Source: Actinomycetes bacterium
GTDB lineage: Bacteria; Actinomycetota; Acidimicrobiia; Acidimicrobiales; RAAP-2
Assembly: GCA_021791615.1 (NCBI GenBank)
Contig: JAJYWG010000077.1
Span: 1 to 20,176 of the forward strand
DNA length: 20,176 nucleotides
Direction: 5' to 3'
Below the pieces are notes generated by a model. That model saw only the letters and a program-made list of their open reading frames with translations, was not told where the DNA came from and ran no database searches. This document shows, piece after piece, positions 1-6,502 of this stretch; the stretch's first letter is position 1; every line of letters starts with the position of its first letter. Both the position numbers and the translations under genes were made by a program.

Positions 1-978
1 GACGTCGCCCCCCTCCGAAAGGTCGCCGAGATCCTCGACCACCACGTCGCCATGTCCATCGGCACCCTCCTCACCCCGACGCTGCGGCGCGTCACCTGGG
101 GCAGCGGCAACCCGATACTCGCCCGCGCCGACCACGTGGAGGCCACCCTGGCCGCTGCCGGCTGGCTCGTGGACCCCGGCACCGAAGATGACCCGCTCTG
201 CGATGCTCGACGCGTCGCCGCCGAGCTCGACATCTACCCGACCACCGCCCGACGCTGGATGACCGACGGCACCATCCCCACCGTCACCCTCCCCGACGCC
301 ACCGGCGTCTCCCGCCGCTACGCCCGGCTCTCCGACGTCTGGTCCCACCGGGACCGCCTCGCCGGGCGGATCCTCCTGCCCGACCTCGCAGAAGAGCTCG
401 GCATCACCTACCACGAGGCCTACCACGCCCTCCGCCGGCTCGGGCTCGCCGTCGAGCAGCACCCCACCAGCCGCCAGTACCACCTCACCCCTGATGCCGC
501 CGACGCGCTGCGAGCCGAGCACCAGCGCATCCAGGCCCTGCACCGCCGCTCGGTGAAGCTCGCCGCCGCCGCCCGCCAGCTCAAGGTCGCCCTCAGCACC
601 GTCGCCTTGCTCTCCCGCACCGGCCAGCTCGAGGTCGACCCCGAGACCGACTCCTCCGGCGCCCGTTTCGTCACCCGCACCTCGGTCGAGGCGTGCTGGA
701 TCGCCCGTCACGCCGCCAAGCGCCGTACCGCCCAGCCGGTGGCCGCGGTGCCGATCGCGGAGGTCACCCGCTTCACCGGGCACAGCACCGCCGAGATCAT
801 GGACCTCGTCCACGCTGGCGTCCTCCAACAGGTCCCCGGGCGGCGCGCCGTACAGCTCACTGCCGCCAGCCTGCGAGCATGGATGGACCGGCGCGCCCAA
901 GTTGGCGAGGACGTCGTCGAGGCTGGCCCCCTGGCCGCCGACGGCACGATTGTGCCCCTCTCGGGAGCTCACCAATGA
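1..978 (+). CDS. multi-helix-turn-helix DNA-binding protein (5' end outside window)
   Basis: The frame is open from base 1, and the 17 codons before the first ATG (position 52) read as plausible protein (LRKVAEILDHH), so the gene probably starts upstream of the window. Counted from ATG 52, helix-turn-helix-like units lie near residues 50-95 (VAAELDIYPTTARRWM, followed by a basic wing-like stretch) and near 107-155 (LPDLAEELGITYHEAYHAL, then RQYHLTPDAADALRA). A third, weaker candidate lies near 168-190, and another near 232-278 (EVTRFTGHSTAEIMDLVHAGVL). This looks like tandem MerR/excisionase-style DNA binding, as seen in genes carried by actinobacterial integrated elements. The stop overlaps the next start (ATGA), suggesting translational coupling. 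The exact role is unknown; excisionase or element regulator is an inference from fold and context. Confidence 0.75.
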   Translation, partial: DVAPLRKVAEILDHHVAMSIGTLLTPTLRRVTWGSGNPILARADHVEATLAAAGWLVDPGTEDDPLCDARRVAAELDIYPTTARRWMTDGTIPTVTLPDATGVSRRYARLSDVWSHRDRLAGRILLPDLAEELGITYHEAYHALRRLGLAVEQHPTSRQYHLTPDAADALRAEHQRIQALHRRSVKLAAAARQLKVALSTVALLSRTGQLEVDPETDSSGARFVTRTSVEACWIARHAAKRRTAQPVAAVPIAEVTRFTGHSTAEIMDLVHAGVLQQVPGRRAVQLTAASLRAWMDRRAQVGEDVVEAGPLAADGTIVPLSGAHQ

Positions 979-1529
979 GCAGACACAACGCCTATCGCGA
1001 CGGAAGGGTGCACGTCTGCGAACGATGTTGCGACACCTGCGTCTTCCGACCCGGCAACCTGATGCACCTCGAACCCGGGCGGCTCGCCGACATGGTCGAC
1101 CAAGCCGTCGCCGAAGACTCAGCCATCATCTGCCACTCCACGTTGTACCGAGACGACGTCGACAACGCGGTCTGCCGTGGCTTCTACGATCGCCATCGCA
1201 CCCAACCACTCCAGGTCGCCCAGTGGCTCGGCCTGATCCGATTCGATCGACCCGAAGTAACGCACGCCGTTGCGGCAGACCGGGTCGCGTGTGTCGGGAT
1301 CGAACAGCACATCGCAGCGCAGAAGCACGGGTCGAGACGACCGTTCAGACGCAGTGTGGTCCGCGTGCCATCAACGCCGAGGGCGTGGTCCCGGCCGCCG
1401 ATCGGAGGTGATGAGCGGCTTGCCCGCCTCCCGTCCGTCCAGCCGCGCTTGCTCGGCGGTGGACTGCCGGTACGTCCTCACCATCTCGAAGAGGGCCGCC
1501 CCGTCGGTGGGAGCCGCGAGAATGAGTGA
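975..1529 (+). CDS. small Cys-rich putative metal-binding protein, 3' part probably disrupted
   Basis: The ATG at 975 overlaps the previous stop by 4 nt, which fixes the start. Residues 1-94 look like a family I recall from actinobacterial mobile elements: a Cys cluster (C15, C18, C19, C22), the block CVFRPGNLMHLEPGRL, then ICHSTL and AVCRGFYDRH with C53 and C67, and a PLQVAQWLGLI segment. The Cys/His spacing suggests zinc binding. Such proteins usually end near residue 95-105. Here the frame runs on to 1529 with low-complexity, Arg/Pro-rich translation that overlaps an opposite-strand gene, so residues after about 94 are probably not native. A TAA lies at 1258-1260 in the +1 frame, so a one-base indel or a recombination junction near 1255 would explain the missing stop. 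Function unknown. Confidence 0.6.
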   Translation: MSRHNAYRDGRVHVCERCCDTCVFRPGNLMHLEPGRLADMVDQAVAEDSAIICHSTLYRDDVDNAVCRGFYDRHRTQPLQVAQWLGLIRFDRPEVTHAVAADRVACVGIEQHIAAQKHGSRRPFRRSVVRVPSTPRAWSRPPIGGDERLARLPSVQPRLLGGGLPVRPHHLEEGRPVGGSRENE

Positions 1530-1691
1530 GGCGACCAGTTCCTTGCGGCTGGTGCGGTCGAAGGACGATTCGGCGAACGAGACCAACCGATCGAGGCGGT
1601 CGTTGATCGGATCACAGAACGCCATCCCGACATTGCGCGCAGGACAATTGGGTAGCGGCGTGTCGGCCGCGATGCGTTGCCGCTTGCTCAT
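1371..1691 (-). CDS. predicted ribbon-helix-helix-like small regulator
   Basis: This leftward gene encodes about 106 aa from the ATG at 1691. An in-frame ATG at 1754 would add a Gly/Pro-rich N-terminus and would lie inside the operator dyad, so I prefer 1691, which has a GGTGG about 5 nt upstream and a leftward promoter at a good distance. The core, INDRLDRLVSFAESS then TSRKELVASLILAAP, has the helix-turn-helix periodicity of ribbon-helix-helix proteins. After it comes an amphipathic segment (GAALFEMVRTYRQSTAEQA) and a basic tail. The gene diverges from the GHKL ATPase gene, and the 36-bp dyad between them is a natural target for a dimeric regulator. Regulator of itself and of the ATPase/DruA-like unit is inference. 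It could also be a hypothetical protein with no DNA-binding role. Confidence 0.55.
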   Translation of the reverse strand: MSKRQRIAADTPLPNCPARNVGMAFCDPINDRLDRLVSFAESSFDRTSRKELVASLILAAPTDGAALFEMVRTYRQSTAEQARLDGREAGKPLITSDRRPGPRPRR

Positions 1692-1721
1692 GACAACCAC
1701 CGTCGACGGAGCACCGGGTCC

Positions 1722-1750
1722 AGGATAATCATATGTTTGACACGTGTCTA
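1722..1750 (-). promoter_or_regulatory. predicted leftward promoter for the RHH-like regulator
   Basis: On the minus strand TAGACA (1750-1745) is followed by a 17-bp spacer and TATCCT (1727-1722). It is a near mirror image of the rightward promoter within the same dyad. The predicted start near 1715 leaves a leader of about 24 nt before the ATG at 1691. Confidence 0.45.
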
Positions 1751-1761
1751 TCATATGATTA
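1726..1761. promoter_or_regulatory. 36-bp AT-rich inverted repeat, probable operator
   Basis: The arms TAATCATATG (1726-1735) and CATATGATTA (1752-1761) are perfect inverse complements. The centre GACACGTGTC (1739-1748) is itself a perfect 10-bp palindrome. Only the three-base links TTT and TAT break the dyad, giving 16 of 18 paired positions. It is strikingly AT-rich compared with its surroundings and lies exactly between two divergent genes, covering the -35 elements of both predicted promoters. A dimer or pair of dimers bound here would block both directions. Confidence 0.75.
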
Positions 1762-1765
1762 GGTT
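1737..1765 (+). promoter_or_regulatory. predicted sigma70-type promoter for the GHKL ATPase unit
   Basis: TTGACA (1737-1742), a perfect consensus -35, is followed by a 17-bp spacer and TAGGTT (1760-1765) as a weaker -10. Transcription would start near 1771-1775, so the GTG at 1775 would be read from an almost leaderless mRNA, a common arrangement in actinomycetes. Confidence 0.5.
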
Positions 1766-1774
1766 GATGTTCGT

Positions 1775-3352
1775 GTGCTGGACGCCAGTCGTTGCCGGGG
1801 TGGTGGGGCGCAGGTGGTGAAAGCCGACAGCGCGCTGGCCGTCCGGTCGCGGCTACCCACTCCGGCGATCGTCGATCCGGTCAACTTCCTCCTTGCCACG
1901 CGTGACACCGGCTATCGGAGCAGCGCGCAGTCGATCGCGGAGTTCGTCGACAACGCCTTCCAGGCGCACGCTGAACGGGTGACGGTGGCGGTCATGCAGA
2001 GCCAAGACGGGGACTGCCCGCTGGAGATCACCGTCACCGATGACGGTGAGGGGATGGACGCCGCCGCGCTCGGCCGAGCGCTCACCTTCGGAGGCTCGAC
2101 TCGTTTTGACGACCGAGGATCCCTCGGTCGTTACGGTATGGGATTGCCGAACGGCGCCCTGAGTCGTTGCCGGAGGGTCGAGGTGTACTCCTGGCGGAGC
2201 CCCCAGGTCCTCTGGAGCCGCCTTGACCTCGACGAGATCGCTGCCTTCGGACATCGTGCTCTTCCCCCCATAGAGGTGGCACAGCACCTCCCGTTCTCAC
2301 CCGCGACCCCGACGGGGACCGTGGTCCGCCTGTTGCGTTGCGATCGCATCGAGTACAAGCGTCCGTCGTGGCTGGTACGCCAGCTGCAGGAAGAGTTCGG
2401 TCGGATCTACCGCCGCTTCTTGATCGCCGGGAAGCGGATCGCCGTCAACGGGCGCGCCGTACCGGTCCACGATCCGCTGTTTCTCGCTTCAGAGTCCGAG
2501 ATCCACGGGGGCCGTCTTTTCGGCGACGAACTGGTCTATCGCCTTGTCGGCCGACAGGGTGAAGGCGAGGTTCGCGTCCGCTTCGCCGAACTCCCAGTCG
2601 AACGCTGGCACGGCTTGTCAGCTGACGAGAAGCGGCACCGCGGGATCACCAACGCTCCCTCGGTATCTGTGCTGCGGGCAGACCGTGAGATCGACCGCGG
2701 CTGGTTCTTCATGGGAAGCAAGCGCCGAGAGAACTACGACGACTGGTGGCGGTGCGAGGTTCGCTTCGACCCCACGCTCGACGAGCACTTCGGTATCACC
2801 CACTCCAAGCAGGCAATCGTTCCGTCGAGATATCTACTGGACGCCCTGGTGCCCGACCTCGAACCGATCGGTCGCGCCCTCAACGCCCGCGTACGCCAGC
2901 GTTTCGACCTGGTGCGATCCGCCGAGCCGCTGGGCGCCGCCGAACGGCAGGCCAGCCGGGCCGATCCTTCCCTCCCGCCGCTCCCTAGGCGAACTGACCT
3001 GGTCCCTGAGCCCTTGAAGGGCGTGGTCAAGACCGCCGAGCGGCTCAACCCTGGATCCCCGTACCAGATCGTGGCGTCGGAACTTCCCTCCACGGCCGCC
3101 TTCGAGGTCGTGGTGCGGGCTGGTCGACTCCTCCTGCTGCTGAACTCCCGTCACCCCCTCTACCGAGACCTCTACGGTCCGCTCGCCACGAGTGAGTCCT
3201 CGCGAGACCAGGACATCGCCAAGCAGGTCGCGCTGGCCATCCTGGCCGCGGCGCGCGCCGAGGTGAGCACGTGGAGCCGCGCGGACGGGCCTCGGGCGCG
3301 TGTCTTCCGCCAGACTTGGGCAGACGTGTTGTCGACCTTCATGAGCGCCTGA
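1775..3352 (+). CDS. GHKL-type ATPase (MORC/MutL/Hsp90-like fold)
   Basis: The 525-aa protein carries a GHKL ATP-binding domain in its first third. The N-box is SIAEFVDNAFQA (residues 53-64, with E56 and the metal-binding N60). The G1 motif is DDGEGM (89-94). A G2-like glycine motif, GRYGMGLPNG, lies near 118-127, preceded by the lid-like GGSTRFDDRGS. Downstream, residues 180-380 suit the S5-like transducer and extension seen in prokaryotic MORC-type ATPases. ATP-driven dimer clamping on DNA is the known theme of the family. The C-terminus (residues 380-525) is not recognised. Start choice is uncertain: GTG 1775 would be nearly leaderless, while GTG 1814 or 1817 would trim an odd Gly-rich N-terminus without touching the ATPase. 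The stop lies one base before the next start, so the two genes form one unit. Homologous ATPases are known next to restriction-like enzymes, so defence is the likely role. Confidence 0.85.
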   Translation: MLDASRCRGGGAQVVKADSALAVRSRLPTPAIVDPVNFLLATRDTGYRSSAQSIAEFVDNAFQAHAERVTVAVMQSQDGDCPLEITVTDDGEGMDAAALGRALTFGGSTRFDDRGSLGRYGMGLPNGALSRCRRVEVYSWRSPQVLWSRLDLDEIAAFGHRALPPIEVAQHLPFSPATPTGTVVRLLRCDRIEYKRPSWLVRQLQEEFGRIYRRFLIAGKRIAVNGRAVPVHDPLFLASESEIHGGRLFGDELVYRLVGRQGEGEVRVRFAELPVERWHGLSADEKRHRGITNAPSVSVLRADREIDRGWFFMGSKRRENYDDWWRCEVRFDPTLDEHFGITHSKQAIVPSRYLLDALVPDLEPIGRALNARVRQRFDLVRSAEPLGAAERQASRADPSLPPLPRRTDLVPEPLKGVVKTAERLNPGSPYQIVASELPSTAAFEVVVRAGRLLLLLNSRHPLYRDLYGPLATSESSRDQDIAKQVALAILAAARAEVSTWSRADGPRARVFRQTWADVLSTFMSA

Positions 3353-3353
3353 C

Positions 3354-5306
3354 GTGACGCCTGCCGTTCCCTGGATCCCCCTGCCCACCCCACAGGCACT
3401 GCGCCCGGCTGAGGCGCGCACGTTCCTGGCCGTCGCCCGAAGCCTGGCATCGCCGAGCCGCCGCTCGGCCACCACCACGCACAACCAGGAGCGGCAACCC
3501 CATCCTGCTCTTGTGGCCGCCACCCGCGTGCTCGCCGATCTGGTCGACCAGGGCTGGGCGGTCCGAGTGGATGGACAGCAGCGTGTGGCTGTGCGGCCAC
3601 CGAAAGGGGCGAGGGATCCGGCGCGGGAGAAGGCCCGGGTACGCAAGCAGGAACTGCTCAAGCGGGACGAGCAGCTGGCAGTTCCTTCGGTGCGACGCTT
3701 CGTGGCCGAGATGGAACGGCCCCGGGAGTTCCAGGGTCACTTTGTCTCCATCTTCTCCTTGATGCGCGACGGCGAAGCCCTACGGGCCGCCCTGGAGACC
3801 CTTGAGCCAGGCGACGACCCAGCGAGATGCCTTCGAACGGTCGTCGACCCCTACGTGCAGGTCGTCGACCCCGCCGAGCGGTGCGCCCACACGGGGCTCC
3901 GGCTGGGGGATATCTGGAGGTACTTCAGGCACACGTGGTCCAACCAGTACACGAGCACGCCCGGGCGGACCTTGCTCCTTCTCATCCGCGACCGAGCGGC
4001 ACCGTGCCACCCGGTTATCGGCATCGCCGCCTTGGGCAGCCCCATCGTCCAGATCAAAGAGCGAGACGACTGGATCGGGTGGCAACCCACCCAGTTCACC
4101 GAGATGCTGGCCAAGCACCCCTCAGCCCGGCTGGCCCACTGGGTGAACCAACGGCTGGAACGCGGACTGCGGGACCTCTACCTCGATGACCTCATCGAGG
4201 ATGGGCTCTACTGGCCCTCGCTGTGGACCGCACCGACAGAGGACGCCATCGAGCGCCTCCGCAAGGAGTCAACGGCCCGCAGAGACGACCACCGTCGGTT
4301 CGTGCAGCGCCGAGAGTTCAAGCGCCGTATCGAACCCGCCGACGCCGAAGCGTGGCGTGCCCGCGCCGAGTCCGACCTGTTCCGCAGCAAGCGCTGCCTC
4401 GCGCTGGCGGACCTCTTACGCAGCCGAGCAGCGCTGCTTCCCTTCTTGTCTCCACCGACTCGTGCCGGGTTAGCCATGGCTCTTGCAGATCCCGAGGGTC
4501 GTCGAGCCATCGCTGACCTGGTGCGGCGGGCCAAGGCAGAGACCGTCGGCACCGAAGTGGCAGACCTCACCGTCTGCGGCGCCATCGCGCCATACAACGC
4601 ACTCTTGGGCGGGAAGCTCGTCGCGGCGCTGGCTGTCTGCCCGACGGTGGTGCGTGCCTACCACGAGCGCTACGGCGACTACGCCAGTGTGATCGCCTCG
4701 TCGATGGCCGGCCGGCCCGTTCACCGTCGGAACAATCTCGTCTTCGTGGGTACGACGTCGCTGTACGGAACCGGCTCCAGCCAGTACAACCGCCTCCACT
4801 TCCCGGCCGAAACGCTCGGAGGTCACGGTCGGATCGAGTTCCGTGAGCTCGGCCGCTCCCGCTCGTTCGGCACCTCGCACCTGTCGTCCGAGACGGTTGC
4901 AGCCCTCGTTCGCCTTTCGGAGCAGAGCCGCACCGGGGTGCGAGTGAACAGCATCTTCGGTGAGGGTGTGAACCCCAAGCTGCGCAAGGTGAGAGATGGC
5001 CTCGACCTGCTGGGTTGGCCCTCGGAGGCGCTGCTGCAGCACGGTCGCCAACGCATCGTCTACGGCGTCAGCCTCGTCTCCAACCTCCTGCCGTACCTGC
5101 TCGGCGTCGAGACCGAACCGAGCTACCTGTTCCGTCGCAACGTGAAAGACGACGTCACCAAGATCACCGACTGGTGGCTGAAGCGATGGCTTACCCCTCG
5201 CGTCCGCTCCGCCGAGGTGCTCGATACCGTCGCACTCCACCGATCCGGACGTCCGTCTCGCCACGGTGCCCGTGTCCCCAACGTCAAGTCGACCAGAGGC
5301 TCTTAG
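3354..5306 (+). CDS. DUF4338-family, DruA-like protein
   Basis: This 650-aa protein starts at a GTG one base after the preceding stop. The segment at about 206-243 (TLLLLIRDRAAP, then GIAALGSPIVQI, then RDDWIGW) resembles the core of DUF4338 proteins, whose best known member is DruA of type I Druantia. A second conserved-looking block at about 408-482 contains PYNALLGGKLVAALA, an IASSMAGRPVHRRNN stretch, and TTSLYGTGSSQYNRL. Between them (300-390) lies a highly charged helical linker, and the N-terminus (1-120) is also helical and basic, so nucleic-acid contact is plausible. No catalytic triad is evident to me. It is longer than the typical DruA of about 400 aa. The assignment comes from remembered family patterns, so a profile search is needed. 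The stop codon overlaps that of the opposite-strand nuclease gene. Confidence 0.65.
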   Translation: MTPAVPWIPLPTPQALRPAEARTFLAVARSLASPSRRSATTTHNQERQPHPALVAATRVLADLVDQGWAVRVDGQQRVAVRPPKGARDPAREKARVRKQELLKRDEQLAVPSVRRFVAEMERPREFQGHFVSIFSLMRDGEALRAALETLEPGDDPARCLRTVVDPYVQVVDPAERCAHTGLRLGDIWRYFRHTWSNQYTSTPGRTLLLLIRDRAAPCHPVIGIAALGSPIVQIKERDDWIGWQPTQFTEMLAKHPSARLAHWVNQRLERGLRDLYLDDLIEDGLYWPSLWTAPTEDAIERLRKESTARRDDHRRFVQRREFKRRIEPADAEAWRARAESDLFRSKRCLALADLLRSRAALLPFLSPPTRAGLAMALADPEGRRAIADLVRRAKAETVGTEVADLTVCGAIAPYNALLGGKLVAALAVCPTVVRAYHERYGDYASVIASSMAGRPVHRRNNLVFVGTTSLYGTGSSQYNRLHFPAETLGGHGRIEFRELGRSRSFGTSHLSSETVAALVRLSEQSRTGVRVNSIFGEGVNPKLRKVRDGLDLLGWPSEALLQHGRQRIVYGVSLVSNLLPYLLGVETEPSYLFRRNVKDDVTKITDWWLKRWLTPRVRSAEVLDTVALHRSGRPSRHGARVPNVKSTRGS

Positions 5307-6502
5307 CCGGCGCCGGTCAGCGGGAACACCTCGGAGGCACTGGTGAGCACTGCTACCGGAAGTGTGACCTCCTCGTCCTCCTCCCGGCGCAGACCCAACA
5401 AACGCAGGCGGTCGCCGATCCCGAATGGCACCGACTCGCTCGGCGTTCGCAAAAGCAACACCGGCTCAGCCGTCGTGGCGAGCAGCCAACTCCGACTGCC
5501 GTTCTGATCGACGACCGTGCCCTCGAAGTCGAACCAGTCGCCCGCCTCGCCTGGAAGGTTCGTCTGGCTACCCCAGTAGTCGTTGCAGAGCTGACGGACA
5601 CCGCAGAAGCCGCAGATCTCGGGTCGGGGGACTGCCGGCGGGGGACGCTCTTGGAGTGCCGACTCGGCCGCCTCGATGGCCGCGGTCGTGGCGACCGCGA
5701 GCGCGTCGAGGGCCAGCTTGTCGAGCGGGACGATGTCAACATCATGGGTCGGGTACGACAGCGTGAGTCGTCGGGCGGGCAGGGAGCGAGGGTTGTGCTC
5801 GTCGTCCCGGCTCCAGATCAGCGAGTAGAGCCGTAGCTGGTCGGCATGGTGGTCGTCGGGAGCGCCGGTCTTGTAGTCGGTGATCTCGCACCCCTCGTCG
5901 TCGACGACGAGGAGGTCCACGCGGCCGGCCAACCGCAGCGCGGGCGCCCTGAGCTCCACCTCAGGATGGGCACCGGGGGTGAGCGAACTCGAAGGCCCGG
6001 CATCGCCGCCGTCGGTCGTCGGACTCAGGAGGAGCGGCGTCCGTGCGACTAGGGCCTGGACTCGCTGGCGCATGTCCGGAGTCCTGGCGCGCAGCGCCGT
6101 GCGGAGGGAGTCGATGCGGTCGGCCATGCGGGGGTTGTCGGCCAGCTCGCCCAGACGGTGCTCGATGCCGTCTTCGACCAGCCGGGTGTAGCCGCCCAGT
6201 TCCTTCAACAGCCCCACCACCGCGGGGTCGGCCAACGACGAGCAGCCGGCGTCGCGGATGCGACGAACCAGAAGCTCGAGCACCCCATGCACGATGTCGC
6301 CGACCAGAGCTGCCACCGGCGGGCGCGAAGGGTAACCCCAACCCGACCACAGCTCGGGGTAGGTCGCCCGGCTCAGCATCCAACGGCGCGGGCACTGCTC
6401 CACGTCGCGCAGGCTGGAGTAGCTCCACGTCGTCGGTGGCGAGGGCCAACGCCCATCGGACGCTCGTACACCGGTGCGGAACGTGTCGGTCGGTCCTGTC
6501 AT
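5303..6502 (-). CDS. Cas4/RecB-like PD-(D/E)XK nuclease with Fe-S cysteines and an OB-like tail
   Basis: The 399-aa protein opens with WSYSSLRDVEQCPRRW (residues 26-41), the usual start of AddB/Cas4-type nucleases. It then shows GDIVHGVLE (H72), D196 in LAGRVDLLVV, the EITDYKTG motif (D209, K211), and QLRLYSLIW (222-230), which matches the QhxxY motif of RecB nucleases. C37, C297, C300 and C306 match the Cys pattern that binds a 4Fe-4S cluster in Cas4 and AddB. After residue 320 an extra beta-rich segment (EGTVV, then GDRLRLLGLRRE, then VTLPVAVLT) resembles a small OB-like domain. It begins with ATG overlapping the helicase stop (ATGA), so it is coupled to the helicase and probably cuts DNA that the helicase unwinds. 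All core active-site residues are present. Confidence 0.85.
   Translation of the reverse strand: MTGPTDTFRTGVRASDGRWPSPPTTWSYSSLRDVEQCPRRWMLSRATYPELWSGWGYPSRPPVAALVGDIVHGVLELLVRRIRDAGCSSLADPAVVGLLKELGGYTRLVEDGIEHRLGELADNPRMADRIDSLRTALRARTPDMRQRVQALVARTPLLLSPTTDGGDAGPSSSLTPGAHPEVELRAPALRLAGRVDLLVVDDEGCEITDYKTGAPDDHHADQLRLYSLIWSRDDEHNPRSLPARRLTLSYPTHDVDIVPLDKLALDALAVATTAAIEAAESALQERPPPAVPRPEICGFCGVRQLCNDYWGSQTNLPGEAGDWFDFEGTVVDQNGSRSWLLATTAEPVLLLRTPSESVPFGIGDRLRLLGLRREEDEEVTLPVAVLTSASEVFPLTGAG

Noticed and set aside
693..974. Upstream extension of the Cys-rich protein frame
   Set aside because: It is a shadow of the HTH gene in another frame; the ATG at 975 is coupled to the HTH stop and begins the recognisable family.
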